A DNA stretch of 64,000 bases from Paraburkholderia phenoliruptrix (lineage in GTDB: Bacteria; Pseudomonadota; Gammaproteobacteria; Burkholderiales; Burkholderiaceae): positions 124,001 to 188,000 of the forward strand of contig NZ_CADIKB010000010.1 of assembly GCF_902859825.1 (NCBI RefSeq). The letters run 5' to 3'. Position numbers and translations under genes: made by a program. The notes beneath the pieces are model-generated. The model did not search any database. It had not been told where the DNA came from and saw only the letters and a program-made list of their open reading frames with translations. Below, piece by piece: positions 34,449 to 42,630 of the stretch (position 1 is the stretch's first letter; every line of letters begins with the position of its first letter).

Positions 34449-34493
34449 TGAAAAATCAAATATATACTGAGCTGCAATTTAGATGATTTTTCA
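34449..34493. promoter_or_regulatory. Dyad upstream of the decarboxylase operon
   Basis: TGAAAAATC (34449-34457) and GATTTTTCA (34485-34493) are perfect 9-bp inverted repeats 27 bp apart. They bracket the ATATATAC copy and lie 26-70 bp before the ATG at 34519. Function as an operator is inferred. Confidence 0.45.
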
Positions 34494-34518
34494 AGTAAAT
34501 TTAATCGGGACCCATGCT

Positions 34519-35490
34519 ATGAAAGACAAGATCGCGCTGGAAGAACACTTCGCCATCGACCAGACCATCGGCGATTCACAGGTCTATGCGCGTGCGGAGG
34601 TGTGGACCACGCTGCGCGCGAATCTGCTCGATTTCGAACAGCAGCGCCTCGAGCAGATGGAGGAGTGGGGCACCGCGTACTCGATCCTGTCGCTGAATTC
34701 CCCCGCGGTGCAGGCCATTCCAGATGCTGGCCGCGCCAACGATGTCGCACGCCGCGCCAACGACGTGCTCGCGGAACAGATCAATCGTCATCCCAAGCGC
34801 TTCGGCGGCTTCGCCGCATTGCCGATGCAGGACCCGGAGCTCGCCGCACGCGAACTGGAGCGCTGTGTGAACGAACTGGGCTTCCACGGCTTTCCGGTCA
34901 ATGGCTTTTCGCAGGTTGGCGACGCGGACACCGTCGTCTATTACGACGATCCGCGCTTTGAAGAATTCTGGGCGCGCGCCGCTGCATTGAACAAGCCGTT
35001 CTACATGCATCCGCGCGATCCTTTGCTGACGCACGCGAAGGTGTTCGACGGCGCACACTGGCTGACCGGCCCCACGTGGGCGTTCGCGGCGGAAACCAGC
35101 ATGCACGCGCTGCGCCTGCTGTCGAGCGGGCTCTTCGACCGTCATCCGCAACTGCAGATGATCCTCGGCCATTTCGGCGAGGGCATTCCGTTCAACGTCT
35201 GGCGCATCGACCACATCCTGCGCAAAGGACGCCGCGGTATGCCGTGCGAACGCGAGATCGGCGATTATCTGCGCGAGAACGTGTACATCACGACAAGCGG
35301 CAACTTCCGCACGCCGACCCTGCTTTCGACGATGCTCGAAGTCGGTAGCGACCGCATCATGTACTCGGTCGACTATCCGTTCGAAAAGCACGAGGACGCG
35401 GCGCGCTGGTTCGATCGCTGCGAGATCAGCGAGAACGACCGGCGCAAGATCGGCCGGGACAACGCGCGCCGTCTGTTCGGTCTTGCATGA
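34519..35490 (+). CDS. Gamma-resorcylate (2,6-dihydroxybenzoate) decarboxylase
   Basis: A 323-residue zinc/manganese amidohydrolase-fold decarboxylase that converts 2,6-dihydroxybenzoate to resorcinol reversibly. The ATG at 34519 (MKDKIALEEHFAI) gives family length. Metal ligands Glu8 and His10 (LEEHF), His164 (YMHPRDP), His218 (GHFGEG) and Asp285 (SVDYPFE) fall at or within two residues of those I recall for the gamma-resorcylate enzymes. LSLNSPAVQAIPD and VNGFSQVGD are near-identical to that subgroup. It matches GraF of rhizobial resorcylate operons. Relatives act on 2,3-dihydroxybenzoate or salicylate, so the neighbouring hydroxyquinol genes are what decide the call. Confidence 0.88.
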   Translation: MKDKIALEEHFAIDQTIGDSQVYARAEVWTTLRANLLDFEQQRLEQMEEWGTAYSILSLNSPAVQAIPDAGRANDVARRANDVLAEQINRHPKRFGGFAALPMQDPELAARELERCVNELGFHGFPVNGFSQVGDADTVVYYDDPRFEEFWARAAALNKPFYMHPRDPLLTHAKVFDGAHWLTGPTWAFAAETSMHALRLLSSGLFDRHPQLQMILGHFGEGIPFNVWRIDHILRKGRRGMPCEREIGDYLRENVYITTSGNFRTPTLLSTMLEVGSDRIMYSVDYPFEKHEDAARWFDRCEISENDRRKIGRDNARRLFGLA

Positions 35491-36854
35491 GCACGCGCGC
35501 GCACAAGCCGGACGTGATCGACGTCGCGGCCACCATCGACGCGCAGCCGGTCGGTGCGTTCCAGAAGCGGCTCATGGTGCTGATCGCGCTGTGCGTGGTG
35601 ATCGACGGATTCGACGTGCAGTCGATGGGTTTCGTCGCGCCGGCGTTGATTTCGTCGTGGCACGTGTCGCGCGCGGCAATGGGGCCCGTGTTCGGCGCGA
35701 GTCTCGTCGGCATGCTGATCGGCGCGCTGACGATGGGGCCGCTCGCCGATCGCGTCGGCCGCCGGCCGGTGCTGCTCGGCTGCACGGCATTCGTCGGTGC
35801 CATGATGATCGCCACCGCCTTCGCGGCGTCGCTCGCGCATCTGCTCGCGCTGCGTTTCGTCACCGGTTGCGGTCTCGGCGGCATCATGGGCAACGCGGTG
35901 GCGCTCGTCAGCGAGTACAGCCCGGCGCGCAAGCGCGCCACGCTGACCATGTGGGTGTCGTGCGGCTTTACGCTCGGCGCGGCGTTCGGCGGCGTCGTGT
36001 CGGCCTTGTTGATTCCGCTTGCCGGCTGGCGCGCGGTGTTTGCACTGGGCGGGGTTGTGCCGCTGCTGATCGCCGCGGCCATGGCGGCCGCGCTGCCCGA
36101 GTCGATGCAGTTCCTGATTGCCCGCGGCGCGCAGGCCGAGCGTATCGGCGCGCTGCTGCAACGCGTCGCGCCTGCCGCACGCGTCGCGCTGCACACGCGC
36201 TTCGTCGCGCCCATGCGCACACATGAGGGCAGCTCCGTTGCCGCGCTATTCGCCGAGGGTCGCGCCCGCGTCACGCTGTTCGCGTGGGGCGTGAATTTCA
36301 TGAACCTGCTGAACCTGTTTTTTCTTGCGAACTGGCTGCCGACTATCGCGACCGATTTCGGCTACGGCGTTGCCGATGCGGCCATCATCGGCACGACGCT
36401 GCAGGTCGGCGGCATGATCGGCACGCTTGCCATGGGGCCGCTGATCGACCGTTGGGGCTTTTTTCGCGTGCTCGTACCGGTTTATCTGATCGCGACCGTC
36501 GCTATCCTGTCCATCAGTCACGTCCCCGCCGTCTCGCTCGCGATGCTGCTGGCGATCGTCACCGCAAGCGGTTTCGCGATCGTCGGCGGACAGCCCGCGA
36601 ACAACGCGCTTTCAGCGGCGCTCTATCCGGTGACGCTGCGCGCAACCGGGGTCGGCTGGAGTCTCGGCATCGGCCGTGCCGGGTCGATTGTCGGACCGAT
36701 CGTGGCCGGCGCGCTGATGCAACTGCACTGGAGCGCGCAGCAGCTGTTCTGCGCGGCGGCCATTCCGGCGCTCCTGTCTGCCCTGATGTTGTACGCCATG
36801 TCGCGCGAGCGCTGCCTCACGCCGACGCGCAAGCCTTCGACGGAAGCAGCCTGA
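35487..36854 (+). CDS. MFS aromatic acid:H+ symporter (AAHS/PcaK-like)
   Basis: A 455-residue, twelve-helix transporter. VVIDGFDVQSMGFVAPAL in TM1 is the AAHS aromatic-acid signature (DGFD). GPLADRVGRRPVLL is the MFS loop motif, and GFFRVLVP marks the second half. It overlaps the decarboxylase by ATGA, so it is probably the uptake system for gamma-resorcylate or a related hydroxybenzoate. The two halves are split by a cytoplasmic loop near residue 220. Confidence 0.9.
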   Translation: MSTRAHKPDVIDVAATIDAQPVGAFQKRLMVLIALCVVIDGFDVQSMGFVAPALISSWHVSRAAMGPVFGASLVGMLIGALTMGPLADRVGRRPVLLGCTAFVGAMMIATAFAASLAHLLALRFVTGCGLGGIMGNAVALVSEYSPARKRATLTMWVSCGFTLGAAFGGVVSALLIPLAGWRAVFALGGVVPLLIAAAMAAALPESMQFLIARGAQAERIGALLQRVAPAARVALHTRFVAPMRTHEGSSVAALFAEGRARVTLFAWGVNFMNLLNLFFLANWLPTIATDFGYGVADAAIIGTTLQVGGMIGTLAMGPLIDRWGFFRVLVPVYLIATVAILSISHVPAVSLAMLLAIVTASGFAIVGGQPANNALSAALYPVTLRATGVGWSLGIGRAGSIVGPIVAGALMQLHWSAQQLFCAAAIPALLSALMLYAMSRERCLTPTRKPSTEAA

Positions 36855-36912
36855 ACGCGGATTTACCGCTCGTCTCGCCGTCGTGTTTCTTTCCTTCCCC
36901 TGGAGTATTCCG

Positions 36913-37377
36913 ATGACGATTTCGCTGCTGGTCAACCGGCAACGGCACAGCGTGCCCGCGTTGCCTGACACGCCCCTGCTTTATGTGCTGCGCAACGACC
37001 TCGCGCTGAACGGCGCAAAGTTCGGCTGCGGACAGGCGCAATGCGGCGCGTGCACGGTGATGCTCGGCAAGACGCCGGTCCGCTCCTGCGTATTTCCAGT
37101 TGGCGCGGTGCACGGGCAGCCGGTCACGACCGTCGAAGGGCTCGGCTCGCCCGAGCATGTGCACCCGTTGCAGCAGGCCTTTATCGACGAGCAGGCGGCG
37201 CAGTGCGGCTACTGTTCGAGCGGCATGCTGATGGCTGCAAAGGCGTTGCTCGACGCGAACCCGCACGCGGACGAGGCGGCCGTGCGCAGCGCGCTGGCGG
37301 GCCAGAAGTGTCGTTGCGGCGCACACAACCGGATCGTGCGCGCCGTGCTGCGAGCCGCGGAGGCGATGCGTTCATGA
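36913..37377 (+). CDS. [2Fe-2S] small subunit, xanthine-oxidase family
   Basis: A 154-residue iron-sulfur subunit (CoxS/IorA type). The N-terminal plant-type cluster motif is KFGCGQAQCGACTVMLG with a later Cys (VRSC). The C-terminal helical cluster is QCGYCSSGM with KCRCG. All eight Cys are present. It passes electrons from the Mo-pterin subunit encoded next (ATGA overlap). No signal peptide; co-export with the Tat-signalled large subunit is usual for this type. Neither a FAD subunit nor a cytochrome c subunit is encoded nearby. Confidence 0.9.
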   Translation: MTISLLVNRQRHSVPALPDTPLLYVLRNDLALNGAKFGCGQAQCGACTVMLGKTPVRSCVFPVGAVHGQPVTTVEGLGSPEHVHPLQQAFIDEQAAQCGYCSSGMLMAAKALLDANPHADEAAVRSALAGQKCRCGAHNRIVRAVLRAAEAMRS

Positions 37378-39647
37378 AAGCCAAGGCAATGCGATTCCCG
37401 GGCTTTTCCGCGTCGCGCCGCCGCTTCGGTCAGCAGGCGGGCGCGTTGGTGGCGCTGTTCTCGCTCGCGCCGTTTGCTTCGCGTGCGCAAACGCCTCTGC
37501 CGAGCGTGCAGAAGGCGCCCCAGCCGGTCAGCTTTCGCGAGAACCCGCGGCTCGACGGCTGGATTCGCGTAGACGAACGAGGGCACGTGACCGTCTTCAC
37601 GGGCAAGGCCGAACTCGGTCAGGGCATTCTGACCGCGCTGACGCAAATCGCCGCGGAACATATGGACGTCGACTTGTCGAGCGTGTCGATCGTTTCCGCC
37701 GACACGTCGCGAGGCCCAAACGAGGGCTACACCTACGGCAGTCAGTCTGTCGAACAAAGCGGCGCGGCGTTGCAGGCAGCGAGCGCGCAGGCGCGCGCGG
37801 TGCTCGTCGGCACTGCCGCGCGGCAACTCGGCGTTCTCGCGGATGGGCTTACCGTGCGCGCCGGCGTGATCTACGCGCCCGATGGCCGCACCGTACGCTA
37901 CGGCGATCTCGTGCGCGGCGAAAGATCGCTGCTCGCGCGCGCCGTGACAGCCGATGCGCCCGTCAAGCGTCCCGCCGACTACCGGTTGATCGGCCGTTCC
38001 ATTGCGCGCATCGATCTGCCGGCAAAGTTCACAGGCGGGGCCGCGTTCGTGCAGGACATGCGCTTGCCCCGCATGCTGTTCGGCCGCGTGGTGCGGCCGC
38101 CTCGCGCGGGAGCGAATCTGATCGATGTCGATCTCGAGCGCGCGCGGTCCATGCCGGGCGTCGTCGCAGTGGTCCGCGACGGCGATTTTCTCGCGCTCGC
38201 CGCCGAGCGGGAAGAGCAGGCCATTGCCGCGCGAGCCGTGCTCGCGAACGCCGCCCGCTGGAGCGACGCGCATGCCGATCTTCCCGATGTCGACGCATTG
38301 CCGGCCGCGTTGCGCAGCTGGCGCAGCGAAGACACCGTTGCAGCGGCAACCGGTCAGGACGTGCCCGTGCCCCCGGATGTTCGCTGGATAGAGGCGGATT
38401 ATTCGCGGCCTTATCTGTCGCAGGCGTCGATCGGACCTTCGTGTGCGCTCGCCTGGCTCAAGGGCGCGCACATGACCGTGTGGTCGCATACGCAGGGCGC
38501 GTACCCGCTGCGCGGCGATCTTGCGGCGGTGCTCGGCATGGCTGTCGACGCTGTCGATGTGATACACGTGCCCGGTTCAGGTTGCTATGGCCACAACGGC
38601 GCAGACGATGTGGCGCTGGATGCGGCGCTGCTCGCCCGTGCGCTTGCGGGCCGGCCCGTCAAGTTGCAGTGGATGCGCGACGACGAATTCGCGTGGGCGC
38701 CGATCAGCCCGGCCATGTCCATGCGCATCCGGGCCGCGCTGACGCCCGCGGGCCGCATCGCCGACTGGCAGTACGACGTGTGGAGCAACACGCACGCGGC
38801 GCGTCCGGGGCAGCTCGGCGGCATCAATCTGCTCGCGGCATGGCATCTGCGAAAGCCGTTCACGCCGTCGCCGTTGCTGCGCATTCCGCAACCGTACGGT
38901 AACGGCGATCGCAACGCGGTGTCGGTCTATGCATTGCCGCGGCAGCACGTGGTCAACCATCTGCTGCTCGATTCGCCTATCCGCACGAGTTCGCTGCGCA
39001 CGCTCGGCGCGTTCGGCAACATCTTCGCGATCGAATCGTTCATGGACGAACTTGCAAAGGCCGCGAACGCCGACCCGGCCGCGTTCCGCCGCGCGCATCT
39101 GAGCGATCCGCGGGCGCTCGCCGTGCTCGATGCGGTGCTTGCAAAGGCGAACTGGCGCGCGGACGAAAAGTTGCCGCCGGGGCGTGGAAGGGGGCTCGCG
39201 TATTCGCGCTACAAAAGTGTTCAGGCCTATGTAGCCGTAGTCGCTGACGTGGAGGTGGAGCGCGAGACCGGCACGGTGAAAATCACGCGTGTCGCGATTG
39301 CGGCGGACCTCGGTCGCGTGATCAACCCCGACGGCGCGAAAAACCAGATCGAGGGCGGTGCGCTGCAGGCGCTCAGCTGGTCGCTCAAGGAGCGCGTGAA
39401 TTTCGACTGGCGTGAGATCACGACACGCGGCTGGGCCGACTATCCGATCTTTACGTTCGAGGACGTGCCGCCCGTCGACATTGTGTTGATCGACAGGCCG
39501 GATATGCCCTCGCTAGGTGCGGGCGAGTTCTCGGTGGGCCCAGCCGCGGCGGCGCTCGCCAATGCGGTCGCGGCGGCGACAGGCGGCCGCGTGCGCGATC
39601 TGCCGATGACGCCGCAGCGCGTCAAGGCGGCGTTCGTTGCGGCCTGA
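37374..39647 (+). CDS. Mo-pterin large subunit, isoquinoline/aldehyde oxidoreductase type, Tat-exported
   Basis: A 757-residue xanthine-oxidase-family catalytic subunit (IorB/aldehyde dehydrogenase branch). The N-terminus has a twin-arginine signal (SRRRFGQQAGALVALFSLAPFASRA). Mo-pterin blocks include FTGKAELGQGILTALTQIAAE, GSQSVEQSG, SGCYGHNGADDVALDAALLAR, SSLRTLGAFGNIFAIESF and SLGAGEFSVGP, whose Glu718 should be the catalytic base. Family enzymes hydroxylate N-heterocycles or oxidise aldehydes with water as oxygen source. In this operon it may oxidise a hydroxybenzaldehyde to the acid imported by the MFS protein. A direct ring hydroxylase role is less likely because it is probably periplasmic. 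Confidence 0.88.
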   Translation: MKAKAMRFPGFSASRRRFGQQAGALVALFSLAPFASRAQTPLPSVQKAPQPVSFRENPRLDGWIRVDERGHVTVFTGKAELGQGILTALTQIAAEHMDVDLSSVSIVSADTSRGPNEGYTYGSQSVEQSGAALQAASAQARAVLVGTAARQLGVLADGLTVRAGVIYAPDGRTVRYGDLVRGERSLLARAVTADAPVKRPADYRLIGRSIARIDLPAKFTGGAAFVQDMRLPRMLFGRVVRPPRAGANLIDVDLERARSMPGVVAVVRDGDFLALAAEREEQAIAARAVLANAARWSDAHADLPDVDALPAALRSWRSEDTVAAATGQDVPVPPDVRWIEADYSRPYLSQASIGPSCALAWLKGAHMTVWSHTQGAYPLRGDLAAVLGMAVDAVDVIHVPGSGCYGHNGADDVALDAALLARALAGRPVKLQWMRDDEFAWAPISPAMSMRIRAALTPAGRIADWQYDVWSNTHAARPGQLGGINLLAAWHLRKPFTPSPLLRIPQPYGNGDRNAVSVYALPRQHVVNHLLLDSPIRTSSLRTLGAFGNIFAIESFMDELAKAANADPAAFRRAHLSDPRALAVLDAVLAKANWRADEKLPPGRGRGLAYSRYKSVQAYVAVVADVEVERETGTVKITRVAIAADLGRVINPDGAKNQIEGGALQALSWSLKERVNFDWREITTRGWADYPIFTFEDVPPVDIVLIDRPDMPSLGAGEFSVGPAAAALANAVAAATGGRVRDLPMTPQRVKAAFVAA

Positions 39648-39730
39648 ATGCGGCAGCCTCGCACGAAGGCGCGGCTCATCGCCGATGGCCACGGTCCGTT
39701 TGATCGTCATTCGTCGGGTTTAAAAGCGAA

Positions 39731-39763
39731 GAGCCCGCTGCCGGATCAACCGGTAGCGGGCTC
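39731..39763. terminator. Strong hairpin between convergent operons
   Basis: GAGCCCGCTGCCGG (39731-39744) pairs with CCGGTAGCGGGCTC (39750-39763) around a 5-base loop, with one G-T position inside. It lies 83 bp after the Mo-subunit stop and 53 bp before the DoxX stop, so it can terminate both operons. Short A- and T-rich stretches flank it. Confidence 0.75.
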
Positions 39764-39816
39764 GGCAATTCATCAACTCGAGCGCGACACGAGGCGGCAC
39801 GCGCGCATGGGTTCGA

Positions 39817-40215
39817 TCACTCGCGCGCTTGCTTGCGCGAGCGCGGCTCGATCAGCAGCAGAAAACCGCCGACCATTGCAATGTTCTTGAAGAAGTTGTT
39901 CAGCTGCGGATTGAACTGCGCGGGATCGGCGTTCCAGAAGCGATGCGCGACGAACGCGGTCATCAGCGTATAGATCGCGAGGATCGCCGCGATCTCGCGC
40001 AGGCGCCAGCCGAAGATGAGCGCTAGCGACCCGCCGATTTCGAGCAATATCACGGCCGGCACAATCGCTTCGGCCATCGGCAGGCCCAGTTTCGCGAAAT
40101 AGCCGACCGTTGCGGACCAGGTGAGCAGCTTGCGGATGCCGGAAATCAGGAACAGCGCCGCCATCAGCGTGCAGGCAATGCGCAGTCTGGCGGGTTGCGC
40201 AGCAAGTGTAGTCAT
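39817..40215 (-). CDS. DoxX-family membrane protein
   Basis: A 132-residue four-helix inner-membrane protein of the DoxX/SURF4-like family. The start at 40215 (MTTLAAQPARL) leads into LFLISGIRKLLTW, a typical DoxX opening, and GLPMAEAIVPAVILLEIGGSLALIFG. NNFFKNIAMVGGFLLL is the family C-terminus. It is the last gene of the hydroxyquinol operon. DoxX proteins often sit beside ring-cleavage or quinone-linked enzymes, but the role here is unknown. Confidence 0.85.
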   Translation of the reverse strand: MTTLAAQPARLRIACTLMAALFLISGIRKLLTWSATVGYFAKLGLPMAEAIVPAVILLEIGGSLALIFGWRLREIAAILAIYTLMTAFVAHRFWNADPAQFNPQLNNFFKNIAMVGGFLLLIEPRSRKQARE

Positions 40216-40249
40216 CGTATAGGTATCCTTATTGATGGGAAGTAAAGTG

Positions 40250-41320
40250 TCAGGAAAGCGCAGGCGGCGCACCGTCGAACGCCCGTTGCAGCAGCGCGCG
40301 AATGGGCGCACGTTCGATCGCGCGCGGATTCCAGTACGCGTTCTGGCAAGCGAGATCGGCCGCACGGTCGAGATCGGCCTCGCGCATGCCGAGCGCAGCA
40401 AGCGACACCGGCGCGCCGAGCCCGCGCGCGAGCGCATAGATGCCGGCGGGCGCGTCGTCGCAACCGAGCGCGTCGGCGATACGCGTCATCGCATGCGGCG
40501 CGGCGCTCGCGTTGTATGCCAGTGCGTGTGCGAGCATGACGGTGTGCGTGGGCGCATGCGGCAGATCAAAACTGCCGCCGAGCGTATGGCAGAGCTTGTG
40601 ATGCAGCGCCATGCCGACCGAGCCCAGCACCGCCCCGCACAGCCATGCGCCGTACAACGCAGCGCCGCGCGCCTCGGGGTTCGAGGGCTCACGTGCGATC
40701 GTCGGCAGACTGCGGGCAAGCGCGGCGATGCCTTCGTGCGCGAGGAGGCTCGTCACCGGATTCGCGTCGCGTGCATACAGCCCTTCGGCGGCATGCGCAA
40801 TCGCGTTGATGCCGCTCGTGACGGACAGGGCGGCAGGCAGCGTCAGTGTCAGCTCGGGGTCGTAGATAACGGTTCTGGGCAGCACGCGCATGTCGGTGCC
40901 GGTGCGCTTGACGCCGTCTTCAGTGAGTCCGTAAATGGGCGTCATTTCGCTGCCTGCGTAAGTGGTCGGCACGGCGATCACCGGCAGCCCGCTCGTCAGC
41001 GCAATGGCCTTCGCAAGGCCGATTGCGGAGCCGCCGCCCGCCGCAATCAGGCAATCGGCGCGCAGTTGCGCGGCAAGCTCCTGCGCCTCGCGGGCGAGCG
41101 CGGCGGGCACGTGCATCGCGGCGCGATCGAAGAGACCCGCGCTCGTCTGCCCGAGCGCGGTGGCGAGCGATTCGCCCAGCGCGCGCTGCTCCGCGCCGCA
41201 TATCACGAGCGCCCGGCCGGCGCCGAGCAAACGCACTTCGTCGCCGATGGCCGCGCGCTTGCCCGCCCCGAATACGACACGCGCGGCGCGGCCCGTGTAG
41301 ACGAATTCACTGGTGTGCAT
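40250..41320 (-). CDS. Maleylacetate reductase (iron-type alcohol dehydrogenase family)
   Basis: A 356-residue protein that reduces maleylacetate to 3-oxoadipate with NAD(P)H. Family blocks: FVYTGRAARVVFGAGKR, ADCLIAAGGGSAIGLAKAIAL (nucleotide-binding loop), VIAVPTTYAGSEMTPIYG, NAIAHAAEGLYA and MALHHKLCHTLGGSFDLPHAPTHT. The His-rich metal region and the TYAGSEMT motif mark the maleylacetate-reductase branch. Its start overlaps the Dabb gene by 14 bases, and the hydroxyquinol dioxygenase lies upstream, giving consecutive steps. It corresponds to GraC/MacA. Confidence 0.92.
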   Translation of the reverse strand: MHTSEFVYTGRAARVVFGAGKRAAIGDEVRLLGAGRALVICGAEQRALGESLATALGQTSAGLFDRAAMHVPAALAREAQELAAQLRADCLIAAGGGSAIGLAKAIALTSGLPVIAVPTTYAGSEMTPIYGLTEDGVKRTGTDMRVLPRTVIYDPELTLTLPAALSVTSGINAIAHAAEGLYARDANPVTSLLAHEGIAALARSLPTIAREPSNPEARGAALYGAWLCGAVLGSVGMALHHKLCHTLGGSFDLPHAPTHTVMLAHALAYNASAAPHAMTRIADALGCDDAPAGIYALARGLGAPVSLAALGMREADLDRAADLACQNAYWNPRAIERAPIRALLQRAFDGAPPALS

Positions 41321-41630
41321 GACGGGAGTCCTCGATTGCGTAGTCGACCTGGTAACGTGCGACGCGAATGTCGCCGAGCGCCGCCTTCATGCGCAGATGC
41401 GCGGGATGCGTCGCGTAGCCCTCCAGCGCGCTCTGCGAAGCGAAATCGGCCACAAGCACCGCATCGCACGCGTACTCGACGCCGCTCGTATCGAGACCGA
41501 GCTCGATGGACAGCATGCCGGGAATCTCGCCGCGCATGGCTTCTACCGACGTCTTGACGAGCCGGCGTGCGGCGTCGCGCTCGGCGGGCGAGTCGCCGCG
41601 CAGCTTCCACATCACGATGTGGCGGATCAT
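41307..41630 (-). CDS. Dabb (stress-responsive alpha/beta barrel) domain protein
   Basis: A 107-residue ferredoxin-like barrel. IRHIVMWKLRGDS is the classic Dabb opening, followed by IPGMLSIELGLDTS and ACDAVLVADFASQSALEGYATHPAHLRM. The ATG at 41630 overlaps the dioxygenase stop (ATGA). Small Dabb proteins occur in several aromatic pathways and may handle a reactive intermediate; the exact role is unknown. Confidence 0.87.
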   Translation of the reverse strand: MIRHIVMWKLRGDSPAERDAARRLVKTSVEAMRGEIPGMLSIELGLDTSGVEYACDAVLVADFASQSALEGYATHPAHLRMKAALGDIRVARYQVDYAIEDSRHAHQ

Positions 41631-42511
41631 GCGGCGTCTCCGCGCGGGTTTAGCACGAAGCGGTACGCGAGCGTATAGAACGGTTCGTCCATGCGCGTGC
41701 CGTCGGGCGCCACACCGGCTTCGTGCCGGTCCCAGTCGACGACCAGCGACGAGCGCACGCCGAACACCGCGTCGGAGTCGAGGTAACGATCGCCGTCGCG
41801 GAACACATGGGTGATCAGCGGTTCGTAGCCGTCGGCCTGGATCCAGAAGTGCAGATGCGCGGGGCGCCAAGGATGCCGGCCGAGCGCCTCGAGCATCCTG
41901 CCCACGGGGCCGTCGTGCGGGATCGGATAGGCCTCGGCGAGGATCGAGCGGAAATGGAACGTGCCGTCGGCTGCAGTGCGCAGACGGCCGCGCGCCTGGG
42001 GCTCGATGCGGCCTTGCGCATCTGCCTCGTGCTGGACGTCGTAAAAGCCGTCTTCATCGGATTGCCACACGTCGAGTTGCGCGCCGCCCACCGCCTCGCC
42101 GTCCATGCCGACCACGCAGCCGCTGACGAAGCAGGGCGCGCCGGCCGCGCCGTTCGCAATGTCGTCGCCGAGCGCGTATTCGGGAGCGTCGGGCACAAAG
42201 AACGGGCCGAGGACGGTGGCTTCGGTGCACGCAGCCGGCTTGCGGTGATTCTGGGTCGTCACGAGCATGGACAGCCCCAGCGTGTCGGACAGCAGCACGA
42301 ATTCCTGCCGGCGATCGTCGGTGATATGACCGACCTCGGTGAGGAAGCCGACTGCGCGGAACCACTCGTCCTCGGTGAGCTTCACGTCGCGCGCGAATGC
42401 ATGGAGGTGTTGCACGAGGCTCGTCATGACGGTGCGCAGGCGCTCGTCGCTGCAGTGCGACATGGACGCAAGCACGGCTTGGGTGATGGTGTCTTCGTTG
42501 ATGTTGCGCAT
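41627..42511 (-). CDS. Hydroxyquinol 1,2-dioxygenase (intradiol)
   Basis: A 294-residue non-haem Fe(III) intradiol dioxygenase that opens 1,2,4-trihydroxybenzene to maleylacetate. The start at 42511 (MRNINEDTI) has GGAGGAGA just upstream; the frame extends upstream without homology. An N-terminal helical dimerisation domain (1 to about 95) leads to TEATVLGPFFVPDAP. Fe ligands are Tyr157 (GFYDVQ), Tyr195 (AYPIP), His219 and His221 (PAHLHFWI). GHITDDRRQEFVLLSDTLGLSMLV is characteristic of hydroxyquinol enzymes. First gene of the leftward operon; divergent from a LysR gene. Confidence 0.92.
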   Translation of the reverse strand: MRNINEDTITQAVLASMSHCSDERLRTVMTSLVQHLHAFARDVKLTEDEWFRAVGFLTEVGHITDDRRQEFVLLSDTLGLSMLVTTQNHRKPAACTEATVLGPFFVPDAPEYALGDDIANGAAGAPCFVSGCVVGMDGEAVGGAQLDVWQSDEDGFYDVQHEADAQGRIEPQARGRLRTAADGTFHFRSILAEAYPIPHDGPVGRMLEALGRHPWRPAHLHFWIQADGYEPLITHVFRDGDRYLDSDAVFGVRSSLVVDWDRHEAGVAPDGTRMDEPFYTLAYRFVLNPRGDAA

Positions 42512-42583
42512 CGGTCTCCTCCGCAAATGTCCCGGTACTGTAATCGTGCCGCGCGTGGAAAAATATGATCGTCGCGGAAAACA

Positions 42584-42604
42584 TTCTTCCGCCTGGTGGA
42601 AGAA
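42584..42604. promoter_or_regulatory. Inverted repeat between hydroxyquinol operon and lysR
   Basis: TTCTTCC (42584-42590) and GGAAGAA (42598-42604) are perfect arms 7 bp apart, in the 119-bp divergent intergenic region. The site is 27 bp before the LysR ATG, a plausible LysR autoregulatory site. Confidence 0.5.
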
Positions 42605-42630
42605 ACGGCGGTCGAATTCGAGGGTCAATC

